A DNA stretch of 64,000 nucleotides from Ensifer adhaerens (GCF_028993555.1 NZ_CP118611.1:2689501-2753500); one strand, 5' to 3'; counted from the first letter of the stretch, positions 25,591-34,815 are shown. Translations and numbers: made by a program. Notes: generated from the sequence alone by a model not told the origin.

Positions 25591-26964
25591 TCACCGGATG
25601 AGGCTTTGCTGCAGCACGATGCGGGCCGCCAGACCGCCGCCTTTCCGGTTGCGGAGTTCGAGTTGCGCGCCGGTACGAGCGAGCGCCTGCTCGACGATGC
25701 TTAGGCCCAGGCCGCTGCCGACCGATGTCTTGAAGCGGCCGCGGAAGAAGCGCTCGGTCACATGCGGCATCTCCTCGTCGGGGATACCGGGGCCCGTGTC
25801 GTTGACCACAATGACGAGGCGGCCGGCCTTCGTCTCGCAGGTACAGGAGACTGTAGCGCCAGTCGGCGAATGGTTGATGGCGTTTTCCAGGAGGTTGCGC
25901 GCCGCCAGGCGAAAGAGGCCCGGATTCATGTCGATCTTCACGCCGAAGAGGTGCGGGTCGATGGCGACGTCGACCCGGTGAGCCTGGCTGGCGAGTTCGG
26001 CCCTCAGGCCCGTCAATACTTCGCCGACATTGAAGGCTCGCGCTGGCTTGGCACTCTCGGAGGCCTCGACGGAGGCGATGTCGAGCAGTTGCCGCACCAG
26101 CTTGCCCGTTCGGTCGACCCCGGCGACGATCTGGCCGAGTGCATTCTCGCGGATTTCGTCGTCGTCGCTGGCAAGCGCAACCTGGGCCTGCGTCTTGAGG
26201 CCGGCGAGAGGCGTGCGCAGCTCGTGGGCGGCAAAGGCGATGAAGTTCTGTTCGCGCTCGCGGGCACCGGCGACGCGGGCGAAGAGGCCGTTCAGTGACT
26301 TCAACACCGGGCTGATTTCGCGTGTCGTGCCGACATCTTCGATCGCGTGCAGATCCGAGGCTTCCCGCGCGGCGAGATCGCCCGCAAGTTTGCGGAGTGG
26401 CGCCAGCCCGCGTCCGACACTGAGCCAGATCAAGACTGCAAGCAGCGGGATGATCAACAGGGCCGGCAGCAGCAGGCCCTTGACCAGATCGTTGACCAGC
26501 CGGTCACGGATGCGAAGGTTGTCGCCGACGAGAACGCGCACGCCGAGGCTGGCATTCTCAACCGCAAAAACCCGCCAGGTCTCGCCGTTGATGACGGTTT
26601 CCGAAAAGCCCATCGCATGCGGCGCGAGCGTCGTGTCGGGCGCACTGTCCGACTTGCCGATCAGCGTGCCGTCCAGCGACCAGATCTGGCAGGAGAGCTG
26701 CCGATCGTAATGCGGATGCTCGAGCAGCGGGATCTTGATCGCGCTCTGTGCCGGGCGGTCGGCGTCAGCGTCGCCTTCTTCCTTCATCATGTCGGGGCTG
26801 ACGATCAGCGAATTCACCATGCGCGCGGCCTCCATCAGCCGGGCGTCAAGCACACGCTCCACTTCGGCGCGCGTGCTCAGGAAGATCCAGACCGTCGCCG
26901 AGAGCCACAGCAGTCCTGTCGTGATCAAGAGGATGGCGAAGAGCCGGGTGCGCAGCGACCGCAT
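25591..26964 (-). CDS. Sensor histidine kinase, QseC/PmrB-like
   Basis: 457 residues: a membrane segment at 7-29, a periplasmic sensor of about 130 residues, a second segment near 165-185, HAMP, the HisKA box FAAHELRTPLAGLKTQAQVAL, and the HATPase motifs NLLENAINHSPTG, DTGPGIPDEE and GSGLGLSIV. The start codon overlaps the stop of the response regulator (ATGA). The pair diverges from an L,D-transpeptidase gene with a PmrA-like box in between, so envelope stress or cation sensing is a fair guess. The signal is not readable. Confidence 0.93.
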   Translation of the reverse strand: MRSLRTRLFAILLITTGLLWLSATVWIFLSTRAEVERVLDARLMEAARMVNSLIVSPDMMKEEGDADADRPAQSAIKIPLLEHPHYDRQLSCQIWSLDGTLIGKSDSAPDTTLAPHAMGFSETVINGETWRVFAVENASLGVRVLVGDNLRIRDRLVNDLVKGLLLPALLIIPLLAVLIWLSVGRGLAPLRKLAGDLAAREASDLHAIEDVGTTREISPVLKSLNGLFARVAGAREREQNFIAFAAHELRTPLAGLKTQAQVALASDDDEIRENALGQIVAGVDRTGKLVRQLLDIASVEASESAKPARAFNVGEVLTGLRAELASQAHRVDVAIDPHLFGVKIDMNPGLFRLAARNLLENAINHSPTGATVSCTCETKAGRLVIVVNDTGPGIPDEEMPHVTERFFRGRFKTSVGSGLGLSIVEQALARTGAQLELRNRKGGGLAARIVLQQSLIR

Positions 26965-27626
26965 CAGCCGGCCCCACCCAGCCGGTAGCCGATGCCTCTC
27001 ACGGTTTCGATCAGGCCGGGGCCGAGCTTGTTGCGCAAATGATGGATGTGGACCTCGACGGCGTTGCTTTCGATCTCCTCCTGCCAGCCGTAGAGCCTGT
27101 CCTCGAGCTTGGTTTTCGAGAAGATGACGCCTGGGTGTGCCATCAGCGTGTGCAGGATCGAATACTCGCGCCGCGACAGTTGTACCGGCTTGCCGGCCTG
27201 TTCCACCGAATGCCGGGCGGGATCGAGCCGCAAGCCTGCCCATTCGAGCGCAGCCGTCGCGCGGCCGGTAGACCGCCGGGACAGCGCCCGCAACCGTGCG
27301 GCCACTTCGTCGAGGTCGAAGGGCTTTCCGAGATAGTCGTCGGCGCCGGTGTCGAGACCGGCCACGCGATCGCGAACCGTGTCGCGCGCCGTCAGCAACA
27401 GCACGGGAGTGTCATTCTGGCTGGAGCGCAGATCCTTGAGGATATCCATGCCGGAACCATCGGGCAGCATCAGGTCGAGCACGATCGCGTCGAAGCTGTT
27501 GGCGGCGAGCGCAGTCGCCGCCGCGTCGCAGGTGCCGACGGCATCGGTGGTGAAGCCGGCCAGGGCCAGACCAACCTTCAGCCCGTCTCTGAGGATATCG
27601 TCGTCTTCGACGATCAGGACTCGCAT
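26964..27626 (-). CDS. OmpR-family response regulator, QseB/PmrA-like
   Basis: 220 residues. The receiver domain has acidic residues EDDD (7-10), phospho-acceptor Asp in IVLDLMLPDGSGMD and Lys in YLGKPFD. The C-terminal winged helix ends VHIHHLRNKLGPGLIETVRGIGYRL. It is co-transcribed with the sensor kinase. The upstream gap contains CTTAAG repeats that match binding sites of PmrA/QseB-type regulators, so autoregulation and control of the divergent L,D-transpeptidase are likely. Confidence 0.94.
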   Translation of the reverse strand: MRVLIVEDDDILRDGLKVGLALAGFTTDAVGTCDAAATALAANSFDAIVLDLMLPDGSGMDILKDLRSSQNDTPVLLLTARDTVRDRVAGLDTGADDYLGKPFDLDEVAARLRALSRRSTGRATAALEWAGLRLDPARHSVEQAGKPVQLSRREYSILHTLMAHPGVIFSKTKLEDRLYGWQEEIESNAVEVHIHHLRNKLGPGLIETVRGIGYRLGGAG

Positions 27627-27657
27627 TGCTATTCCTCACATTTCTGAGAGCAGAACT

Positions 27658-27687
27658 CTTAAGTCGCTCCCTTAAGGCAGCCTTAAG
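27658..27687. promoter_or_regulatory. PmrA/QseB-like direct-repeat box
   Basis: CTTAAG-GCAGC-CTTAAG (27671-27687) matches the YTTAAK-N5-YTTAAK PmrA consensus, with a third CTTAAG at 27658-27663. It is 46 bases upstream of the first L,D-transpeptidase start and about 35 bases upstream of the regulator start. Confidence 0.7.
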
Positions 27688-27732
27688 GTAGGACTTCCCT
27701 CTGAAGCGGCATTGAAACAATCGAATCGTTGA

Positions 27733-28500
27733 ATGCCCGATATGACCGAACCAAACGAGCTTTCTCCATCCACGGCCGATCACAAGACCGGCATCACGCT
27801 CACGCGCCGCAGCTTGTTTGTCGGGGCAGCCTCGCTGTTCGTCACTGGATGCGCGACGGCGCGTCCAACGCCGGCGATAGTGCAAGCGGCGGCAACACCC
27901 GTCCGAGCCGCGCCCGGGCCGACCGTGCCGCCGATGTACTACGCGCTGCCGGACGAAGAGTTTCCGATCCCCGAGGTGAAAGTCGCCGAGGTCGATCCGA
28001 AGTTCTGGCGGCAGGAAGTGGACTATCCGACCAACGAGCGGCCCGGCACGCTGATCGTCGATACGCCGGCGAAATATCTCTACCACGTGCTGCCGGGCGG
28101 GCGGGCGATGCGCTACGGCATCGGCGTCGGCCGCGAGGGGTTCGCCTGGTCCGGCCGGGCGATCGTCGCCCACAAGCGCAAATGGCCGCGCTGGACGCCG
28201 CCCGACGAGATGGTCGCGCGACAGCCGAAACTCGCGCCCTACAGCATCGCCAATGGCGGCATGCCGCCGGGCATCAGGAACCCCCTCGGCGCCCGTGCGC
28301 TCTACATTCACAAGGACGGCAAGGACACGCTCTATCGCATCCACGGCAGCCCCGAGGCGCATTCGATCGGCAAGGCGGTCTCCTCCGGCTGTATTCGCCT
28401 CATCAATCAGGATGTCGTCTATCTTTACGATCAGGTTCGCGACGGCAGCACCATCGTCGTCATTCCGGATCCCACGAAGGGCGATCTGGCCATTGGATAA
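27733..28500 (+). CDS. L,D-transpeptidase lipoprotein 1 (ErfK/YbiS family)
   Basis: 255 residues. A lipoprotein-like signal (RRSLFVGAASLFVTGCATA, Cys near 38) is followed by the YkuD domain: GTLIVDTPAKYLYHVLPGGRAMRYGIGVGREGFAW, a conserved HG, and the catalytic Cys in SSGCIRLIN. These enzymes make 3-3 or 1-3 peptidoglycan cross-links or anchor outer-membrane proteins to peptidoglycan, as shown in other Rhizobiales. The catalytic residues are intact. It is the first of four such genes and diverges from the two-component system with a PmrA-like box between them. Confidence 0.93.
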   Translation: MPDMTEPNELSPSTADHKTGITLTRRSLFVGAASLFVTGCATARPTPAIVQAAATPVRAAPGPTVPPMYYALPDEEFPIPEVKVAEVDPKFWRQEVDYPTNERPGTLIVDTPAKYLYHVLPGGRAMRYGIGVGREGFAWSGRAIVAHKRKWPRWTPPDEMVARQPKLAPYSIANGGMPPGIRNPLGARALYIHKDGKDTLYRIHGSPEAHSIGKAVSSGCIRLINQDVVYLYDQVRDGSTIVVIPDPTKGDLAIG

Positions 28501-28679
28501 GGCAGCCAACAGAGGTGGCGCGGGAATTCTGCAACACTGCGGAAACGAGTGTCCTCGGCAAGCGGCGATCCACGCCAAAGAATGATTTTCACCACATTTC
28601 GGTCACGGTTCGGCCCAACAGCCTTGGGCCTCTCCTTGGAACATTTCCAACCGAAATCCCCAACCTGGAATAGAATAAA

Positions 28680-29402
28680 GTGTCGATGAATTTGTCCCGC
28701 CGCTCGCTGCTCGCGGTGATCGCCAGCTCTGTCTTGAGCGCTTGCACGCAGATCCCGAAACCAGAACCGAAGCCGAAGCTGATCGAGCCGATCGCCGGCG
28801 ACGGTGGCTCGCCGGAGAAGGCGGCCGATGCTGCGGGCGCGCCGACGAAGACCTTTGACTATGCGACGATCTATGCGCCGGTGAAGGACGAAGGCTACGA
28901 CGTGCCGGGCATCCAGTACACGGAGATCAAGCCGCAGTTCCTGCGCCAGGAAGTGGACTATGCGACGAACGAGCCGCCCTATTCGATCGTTGTCGATACC
29001 CAGACGATGTTCCTCTACTACGTGCTGCCGGGTGGTCGCGCCATTCGCTATGGCGTCGGTCTCGGTGCCGCCGGTCGGGCCTGGAAGGGGCGCGCCGTGG
29101 TGCATTGGAAGCGCAAGTGGCCGCGCTGGACCGTTCCGGACGACATGGTCGCGCGCCAGCCGCATCTCAAGAAATACGGGATCGATGCCGGCGGCATGGA
29201 TCCGGGTCTCGACAATCCGCTCGGCGCCCGCGCCATGTATATCTTCCAGAATGGTCAGGATACGCTCTACCGTATCCATGGCTCGCCGCAGTGGCGCTCG
29301 ATCGGCAAGAACGCCTCTGCCGGTTGCGTCCGCATGCTGCAGCAGGACGCGATCGATCTCTACAATCGGGTCAGAGGCAAGACTCCGCTGCTCGTTCTCT
29401 GA
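28680..29402 (+). CDS. L,D-transpeptidase lipoprotein 2
   Basis: About 240 residues, paralogous to the gene before it. A lipoprotein signal (RRSLLAVIASSVLSAC) and a Pro/Lys-rich linker precede the YkuD domain with HGSPQWRSIG and catalytic Cys in SAGCVRM. The start is either GTG 28680 or ATG 28686; neither has a strong ribosome site. It is 180 bases downstream of paralogue 1, and that gap shows no gene or box. Periplasmic, membrane-anchored peptidoglycan cross-linking is the expected role. Confidence 0.92.
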   Translation: MSMNLSRRSLLAVIASSVLSACTQIPKPEPKPKLIEPIAGDGGSPEKAADAAGAPTKTFDYATIYAPVKDEGYDVPGIQYTEIKPQFLRQEVDYATNEPPYSIVVDTQTMFLYYVLPGGRAIRYGVGLGAAGRAWKGRAVVHWKRKWPRWTVPDDMVARQPHLKKYGIDAGGMDPGLDNPLGARAMYIFQNGQDTLYRIHGSPQWRSIGKNASAGCVRMLQQDAIDLYNRVRGKTPLLVL

Positions 29403-29441
29403 CGCGCTACGGATTCCCTGGCTTTGGCCGGACGGGTTGCC

Positions 29442-30263
29442 TCAGAGCGGCTGAGGCAGCGGCAGTCCGTCCGGTCCCATCTGCATATAGTCCGGCGACT
29501 GAGGCAGGGGTTGAGAGTCCGGAATTGGTTGTGATTGCGGCATCGGCTGCGACTCTACCATGCCGCCGCCCGTGAGGTCGGCGACGACGATCGGCGTGCC
29601 GTTGGGCACGCGACTGTAGAGATCGACGACATCCTGGTTGATCATGCGCACGCAGCCCGAAGACACGGACTTGCCGATGGTCCACCATTCCGGCGAGCCG
29701 TGGATGCGGTACAGCGTGTCCTCGCCATTCTGGAAAATGTACATGGCGCGGGCGCCGAGCGGGTTCTTGAGGCCCGGATCCATACCGCCGGCCTCGATGC
29801 TGAATTGCTGCAGTTCGGGCTGACGCGCGACCATCTCGTTCGGCGGTTTCCAGCGCGGCCATTCGCGCTTGTACTGGATGACGCCGCGGCCTGCCCAGGC
29901 AAAGCCGGCGCGCCCCAGGCCGACGCCGTAGCGCATCGCCTGGCCGCCCTCGTAGACCCGGTAGAGAAAGTGGCTGCCGACGTCGACGACCAGCGTGCCC
30001 GGCTTCTCGCCTGTGGGATCGGCGACCATCTGGCGATAGAAGCGGGAGTCGATCTTCTCGTAGGGGATCGCCGGCAGCGGATATGCCTCGTTCGGCTTCT
30101 CGCCATACATGTCCGCAAGGAAGGCGTTCGTGTCCGGGACAGGTTCGGGCGCATAGGAGCGCGTCACCGTCGGTCGGGTCGACGCGCAGCCAGCCAATCC
30201 GGCGGCCGCGATCCCCGCGGAGAGTTGCAGGAAGGTGCGGCGGCGGATCTCTCTTTCAGGCAT
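29442..30263 (-). CDS. L,D-transpeptidase lipoprotein 3 with Pro/Gln-rich tail
   Basis: 273 residues. The signal RRTFLQLSAGIAAAGLAGCAS has a lipobox LAGC. The YkuD domain (about 95-230) includes HGSPEWWTIG and catalytic Cys in SSGCVRMINQD. Unlike its paralogues it ends with a 35-residue tail of repeated SQPxPQ/D units (about 237-273). The tail may reach or bind other envelope components (inference). It converges on paralogue 2 with a 39-base gap. Confidence 0.92.
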   Translation of the reverse strand: MPEREIRRRTFLQLSAGIAAAGLAGCASTRPTVTRSYAPEPVPDTNAFLADMYGEKPNEAYPLPAIPYEKIDSRFYRQMVADPTGEKPGTLVVDVGSHFLYRVYEGGQAMRYGVGLGRAGFAWAGRGVIQYKREWPRWKPPNEMVARQPELQQFSIEAGGMDPGLKNPLGARAMYIFQNGEDTLYRIHGSPEWWTIGKSVSSGCVRMINQDVVDLYSRVPNGTPIVVADLTGGGMVESQPMPQSQPIPDSQPLPQSPDYMQMGPDGLPLPQPL

Positions 30264-30346
30264 GGAACCCTCGATCGTCCTCTTGTTCGCTCCTGGCGAT
30301 GCAATCGACCCATTGAGTCAATTGTGCGTCGCCAGCCGACGAACGA

Positions 30347-31411
30347 TCACAGGCCGGCGTAGGGATCCGCCAGCGCCGCTTCGGGTCGGCTAATAGGATA
30401 CTTAGTTCCCGAGATCTTGGCGGCCAGCTTTTCGGCGCCGTTTTTCTCAAGAAGCGCCCGGAAGCTCGGATGCATGCCGCCATCGACATAGGCGCTGAGC
30501 GGGGCCGACGTCTGATTTGCCATCAGGCCGGCGAGCTTGGCGTCCTCCGATTGCAGCTTTGCGACAAGCCCAGCATCAGGCGTTGCCGTCACCGCCGGGC
30601 AGGCGGCGAGCGGATCGGACGGTTCGCCATCGGCGAACTCGGTGTTGAAGACATAGCGGCGACCGCAGGCCGAAACCTTCGGCTGGCGCTTCGTCGTCTG
30701 GAAGATGTCGTAGCCCTGCTTGATGTTCTTCCAGAACTCGAAGTTCGGATCGCCGCGATGCTTGGCCATGTTCTCGGCCGTCATGCGGAACGGATAGGCC
30801 TGCACCTGGAAGGTGCCCTGGCCGCCAGCAAGTGCGCGCTGGACGACGGAGTAGATCTCGCCGACGCCCTGGTCCGTCAGTGCGTAGCAGCCGGACGACG
30901 AGCAGGCGCCGTGCACCATCAGCGCTTCGCCGGTATAGCCGAGCGCCGATTCCAGCCGGTTCGGATAGCCGAGATTGAAGGACAGGAAATACTGCGACTT
31001 CGGATTCAGCATGCCAGCCGAGACATGGTAGAAACCTTCCGGCGCCTGGCGGTCGCCCACCTTCGTCTTGGGGCCGAGCTTGCCCGACCAGCGGCACATC
31101 GGATAGGTCTTCAAGAGAGCGAACTGCCCCTGCTTGTTCTGTTTCCAGACTTCCAGTTCGCTTTCCTGCTTGAAGATACGCACCAGAACCGGGCTTTCCG
31201 GCTTGCTGCCGTTCTTCGCCATCGCGGCAATGAGCTTGGCCGGAATCGGCGGCGGTTCGCGCACGTCGTCGGCATCGAGCGCCGTGCAGCCGGAAAGGGC
31301 AAGCGCCATTGCCCCGATCGCCAGAGCATGCCGTATCCGGTGCACTTGCGCCAAAAAACCGGCCGTCTGGGCTGTTTCGGAAGAAGGGCTCTTTGTCGTC
31401 TCGCGCCGCAT
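30347..31411 (-). CDS. YafK/DpaA-like L,D-transpeptidase family lipoprotein
   Basis: 354 residues. The signal ends at ALALSGC. The domain differs from the other three: VLVRIFKQESELEVWKQNKQGQFALLKTYPMCRWSGKLGPK, then HGACSSSGCYALTD with the catalytic Cys. This is the YafK (DpaA) branch, members of which in E. coli detach the Braun lipoprotein from peptidoglycan instead of forming bonds. Its presence beside three YkuD enzymes suggests opposed attachment and release activities (inference). AGGAG 5 bases before ATG 31411 fixes the start. Confidence 0.9.
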   Translation of the reverse strand: MRRETTKSPSSETAQTAGFLAQVHRIRHALAIGAMALALSGCTALDADDVREPPPIPAKLIAAMAKNGSKPESPVLVRIFKQESELEVWKQNKQGQFALLKTYPMCRWSGKLGPKTKVGDRQAPEGFYHVSAGMLNPKSQYFLSFNLGYPNRLESALGYTGEALMVHGACSSSGCYALTDQGVGEIYSVVQRALAGGQGTFQVQAYPFRMTAENMAKHRGDPNFEFWKNIKQGYDIFQTTKRQPKVSACGRRYVFNTEFADGEPSDPLAACPAVTATPDAGLVAKLQSEDAKLAGLMANQTSAPLSAYVDGGMHPSFRALLEKNGAEKLAAKISGTKYPISRPEAALADPYAGL

Positions 31412-31669
31412 GCGGGCTCCTGGAAATGCTGTCGCCACCAAGCATCCTTCGTGTGGCGTCGTTGCCGGCCACATGCGTTCGACGCATTTCGGCTCAGCTT
31501 TAAGTTCAGCGATTAAGCGGTGGCAGCCTTGGCTGCAAGCCCGTGTCCCGGGCGCTCGCGATCAACAATACTTGAACGCGCGCCGCCATAGCTGCCCGCC
31601 GATTGGGTCGATGTTGAGACAAGATGGTGAATTTTTTCTCAACGCGGGCGTCCAAATCGTCCCGACGCG

Positions 31670-31924
31670 TCAGTCCCGCGGTTCGCTGCCGGGGGCGTAG
31701 ACGGTCTTCTGCTTGAAGGCAAAGACGTTGCCGCAGCGGCAACGGACCATGTGCTTGGCGGGATCGGGGGAGGTGCGCTCGGTCGAAAAGCCCTTGGGCA
31801 TCACGTCGATGAGAAAGCCGCGGTTGCCGCCCTTCGCCTTGTCATTTTCAGACGCTTCGGCGAAACCGGACGCTCCGCATTTCGCGCATTCCAGCTTTCT
31901 TGAATAACGATCCCGCGATGCCAT
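31670..31924 (-). CDS. Small zinc-ribbon-like protein
   Basis: 84 residues with two cysteine pairs, LECAKCGASGF (near 12-22) and MVRCRCGNVFAFKQ (near 60-72), that resemble a zinc ribbon. The remainder is basic. I recognise no named family beyond this. The start at ATG 31924 is chosen because the upstream extension to 32023 is Arg-rich and atypical. The 258-bp gap 31412-31669 on its downstream side contains no gene that I can support. Confidence 0.65.
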   Translation of the reverse strand: MASRDRYSRKLECAKCGASGFAEASENDKAKGGNRGFLIDVMPKGFSTERTSPDPAKHMVRCRCGNVFAFKQKTVYAPGSEPRD

Positions 31925-32068
31925 TTTCAATAACACTCGATAGCGCTGCCGCCTCCTTGTGCGGGGCGGCGGCGCGCGTGGTTGCCTGAAACTCCGACTA
32001 TAGGAGGCGGCGCGTCGTTTCAAGTTTGCTGGAGCCGTCGCGTACCTTTTACGAGCCGCATCCTTCGC

Positions 32069-32977
32069 TTAGCGGTAGCCGGTGGCGTCGGCCGGTTTGT
32101 TTGCTTCCATCACTTCGCGCATGTAGCGCCAGCAATCCGGTCGAGAGCCGTCGAGATCCGTGAAGCCGTAGACTTGACCCAGTCCGCCGCTTGACAGCGA
32201 CTGACCGTTCCAGCGGGCCTTCTCCGGGTCTGCCGCGAGTGCCGCCACCGCGCGACCGACGAAGCGCGGCGTTTCCGAGATCACGAAATGCGGCTGGTCC
32301 TTCGTGGCATCGCGCCAGTTGTCTTCGTCGACGGCATAATGCTCGAGCATCATCTCCGAACGCATCCAGCCCGGCGTGATCGAAACCGAGGTCGCACCAT
32401 GCGGCGCGAGGTCCTTGGCATGCGCCCAGGCCATGCGATTGGCCGAAACTTTGGCGAGATCATAGAAGGGCGACAGGCGATAGTTTTCGGCATTGTACTC
32501 GGCGGTGCCGTCGGTCACCTCGACCAGCAGACCGCCCGGCCTTTCGATCATCAGCGGTAGGGCGTAGTGGGCGGTGATCAGGTGGGTGTCGACGCCCAGG
32601 CGCAGCAGCTTCAGACCATTTTCCAGATTGTGCTCCCAGACCGGCTTGTTCCATTCGAACAGCAATTCGCCGCCCCAGACGTCGTTGACCAGAATGTCGA
32701 GCCGTCCCTGTTCGCTACGGATGCGGTCGATGAGTGCCTTGACCTGTGTCGGCTGCAGATGGTCGACCTGAACGGCGATGCCCTTGCCGCCGAGGTCGCT
32801 GACGATGTCGGCCGTCTCTTCGATCGTTTCGGGCCGCCGATACTCGGATTGCTGTTGCCGCGTGGTGCGGCCGGTGACGTAGACGGTGGCGCCGGCGGCG
32901 CCGAGTTCGGCGGCGATGCCGCGCCCGCCACCCCGTGTCGCGCCGGCAACCAGAGCGACTTTTCCTTCAAGAGACAT
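32069..32977 (-). CDS. Short-chain dehydrogenase/reductase
   Basis: 302 residues. Rossmann SDR: cofactor motif VALVAGATRGGGRGIA (near 7-22), DILVNDVWGG, and the catalytic Tyr/Lys pair in FYDLAKVSANRM. The C-terminal extension (GQSLSSGGLGQVYGFTDLDGSRPDCWRYM) is typical of a subgroup with unknown substrate. GGAGGAAAAC precedes ATG 32977. It diverges from a TetR regulator with a clear inverted repeat between them and is probably its target. Confidence 0.92.
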   Translation of the reverse strand: MSLEGKVALVAGATRGGGRGIAAELGAAGATVYVTGRTTRQQQSEYRRPETIEETADIVSDLGGKGIAVQVDHLQPTQVKALIDRIRSEQGRLDILVNDVWGGELLFEWNKPVWEHNLENGLKLLRLGVDTHLITAHYALPLMIERPGGLLVEVTDGTAEYNAENYRLSPFYDLAKVSANRMAWAHAKDLAPHGATSVSITPGWMRSEMMLEHYAVDEDNWRDATKDQPHFVISETPRFVGRAVAALAADPEKARWNGQSLSSGGLGQVYGFTDLDGSRPDCWRYMREVMEANKPADATGYR

Positions 32978-33031
32978 GTTTTCCTCCTTGGCGGCGCCAT
33001 CGCCGTCTGGCATTCGGTAGCTGCTATGATA

Positions 33032-33053
33032 TATAAATGATTGTTCGTTTATA
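33032..33053. promoter_or_regulatory. Probable TetR operator
   Basis: An inverted repeat TATAAATGA-TTGT-TCGTTTATA (8 of 9 positions pair) lies directly before the TetR start and 55 bases upstream of the divergent dehydrogenase. Confidence 0.65.
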
Positions 33054-33066
33054 AATGAGAGTCAAG

Positions 33067-33636
33067 ATGCCACGCCCGAAGACGATGTCCGACGAAGATG
33101 TTCTGAACGCTGCCTTTGCGATCATGCGGGCGGAAGGGCCTGATGGCCTGACATTCGCGGCTCTTTCCGCCAGGACCGGTCTTTCGGGCGCGACCCTGGT
33201 GCAGCGCTTCGACAACAAGCCGCGGCTGATCCAGAGAGCGCTCGTGCAGGCCTGGGATGGTCTGGATGGACAAACGACAGCACTGATGGCGAGCGTGCAG
33301 CGAACGCCGGAAGGAGCGATCGCGCTCCTTGTCGGCCTTTCCGGTGACTATGGCGGCATCGAATCCTATGCCGACGACCTCCGGATTCTCCGGGAAGATC
33401 TGCGCGATCCGCTGCTGCGTGCCCGCGGTGCCAGATGGCGCGACGTGCTTTCAGGCGTGCTCGACGAGTGTCTTGCCGGACTTCCCGCCGCGGCCCCTGG
33501 GCTCGGCCTCCTGATGGCGGCGCAATGGCAGGGTTCGCTGCTGTGGTGGAGTTTCGATCCGCAGGTCCCCGTCACGGAGTTCGTCGAGCAAAGCCTGACG
33601 CGTTTCGTCGAAGCCTTCGCCCGGCGGCCGGCCTGA
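33067..33636 (+). CDS. TetR family transcriptional regulator
   Basis: 189 residues. The N-terminal helix-turn-helix DEDVLNAAFAIMRAEGPDGLTFAALSARTGLSGATLVQRFDNKPRLIQRAL is followed by a ligand domain with no named relatives. ATG 33067 has GAGAG 7 bases upstream; ATG 33055 is an in-frame alternative lying against the operator. It likely represses itself and the divergent dehydrogenase. Confidence 0.9.
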   Translation: MPRPKTMSDEDVLNAAFAIMRAEGPDGLTFAALSARTGLSGATLVQRFDNKPRLIQRALVQAWDGLDGQTTALMASVQRTPEGAIALLVGLSGDYGGIESYADDLRILREDLRDPLLRARGARWRDVLSGVLDECLAGLPAAAPGLGLLMAAQWQGSLLWWSFDPQVPVTEFVEQSLTRFVEAFARRPA

Positions 33637-33734
33637 AAACCGCCTCGGCGTCAATGTTCACCCGGTTGTCAAATCGCCGTGAGATGGCCGTGCGGTAGAT
33701 GACGGCGGCACCCGTCGGTCTTAGATGCTGAACC

Positions 33735-34784
33735 ATGACCAGATTTGCCGCCGCTCTCTTTGCCCGGATCGCCGCCTTGGCAGTCGTCGTCTCGACGCTT
33801 TTCGCCTTGCCGGCCACCGCCCAGGCGCCTGCACCGCTTTCGAGCCTGTTGGACGAACTGTCTTTGCGGCAGGAGCTCGATCCCCTGAAGACCGTGATCG
33901 TCGCGCGTGACGGCAAAATCCTCGCGGAGCGCGGCTATCGCGGCAACCGCGTGACCGACTCGACCAACATCAAATCGGCGTCGAAGTCGATCATCTCTGC
34001 GCTGGTCGGCATTGCGATCGACAAGGGGTTGCTCGAAGGGCCGGACCAGAAGATCGCGCCGATCCTGAAAGCGGACTTGCCGGCATCACCCGATCCGCGC
34101 ATCAATGACATCACCATCGGAAATCTGTTGTCGATGCAGGCCGGGCTCGGCCGGCTGTCGGGACCGAATTACGGGCGTTGGGTCGCGAGCCGGAACTGGG
34201 TACGCACAGCCCTTGCTCAACCTTTTGACGACGATCCGGGCGGTGAGATGCTCTACTCCACCGCCTCGACCCACCTGCTTTCGGCGATCCTGACAAAGGT
34301 CAGCGGCAGGTCGACCCTGGCGCTGGCGCGCGAATGGCTCGGACCGCTCGATGGTTTCCGCATCGGAGCCTGGGATCGCGACCCTCAAGGTATCTATCTT
34401 GGCGGCAACCAGATGGCGATGAGCCCCCGCTCGCTGCTTGCCTTCGGCGAGCTTTACCGCAATGGCGGCCGCACCGCATCGGGCAAGCAACTGGTTTCGG
34501 CGGAATGGATCGCAGCGTCCTGGCAGCATCGCACCAATTCGCGTTTCTCCGGGGACGCGTACGGCTACGGCTGGTTCGAGCGCCGGATCGCCAGCGAAGA
34601 GGTGCACTTCGCCTGGGGCTATGGCGGGCAGATGCTCTACATCGTCCCGAGCTTGGATCTCACCGTGGTGATGACCTCGGCGGAAAGCGGCCCCTCGGCC
34701 CGCAATGGTTACCGCGATGCTCTGCATCTGGTACTCGGCGAAATCATCACGACAGTTAAGGCTGCGCCGGAGACGGACGGCTGA
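33735..34784 (+). CDS. Serine hydrolase, beta-lactamase/penicillin-binding-protein-like
   Basis: 349 residues. A Sec signal (residues 1-29, ATAQA cleavage region) precedes a class C beta-lactamase-like domain. The SxxK motif is SASK (about 81-84) within TNIKSASKSIISALVGIAIDKG; a second motif is near MLYSTASTHLLSAIL and the third near WGYGGQML. Such exported proteins are often esterases or D-amino-acid peptidases rather than true beta-lactamases. It stands alone between the TetR gene and the convergent arginase-like gene. Confidence 0.88.
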   Translation: MTRFAAALFARIAALAVVVSTLFALPATAQAPAPLSSLLDELSLRQELDPLKTVIVARDGKILAERGYRGNRVTDSTNIKSASKSIISALVGIAIDKGLLEGPDQKIAPILKADLPASPDPRINDITIGNLLSMQAGLGRLSGPNYGRWVASRNWVRTALAQPFDDDPGGEMLYSTASTHLLSAILTKVSGRSTLALAREWLGPLDGFRIGAWDRDPQGIYLGGNQMAMSPRSLLAFGELYRNGGRTASGKQLVSAEWIAASWQHRTNSRFSGDAYGYGWFERRIASEEVHFAWGYGGQMLYIVPSLDLTVVMTSAESGPSARNGYRDALHLVLGEIITTVKAAPETDG

Positions 34785-34815
34785 CCATTCGGCATGCCGC
34801 TCCGGCCACGGCCAA

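Noticed and set aside
31494..31520. TTTAAG / ATTAAG pair upstream of the YafK-like gene as a second PmrA-type box
   Set aside because: The spacing is 7 bases instead of 5 and neither half matches the strong CTTAAG seen at 27671.
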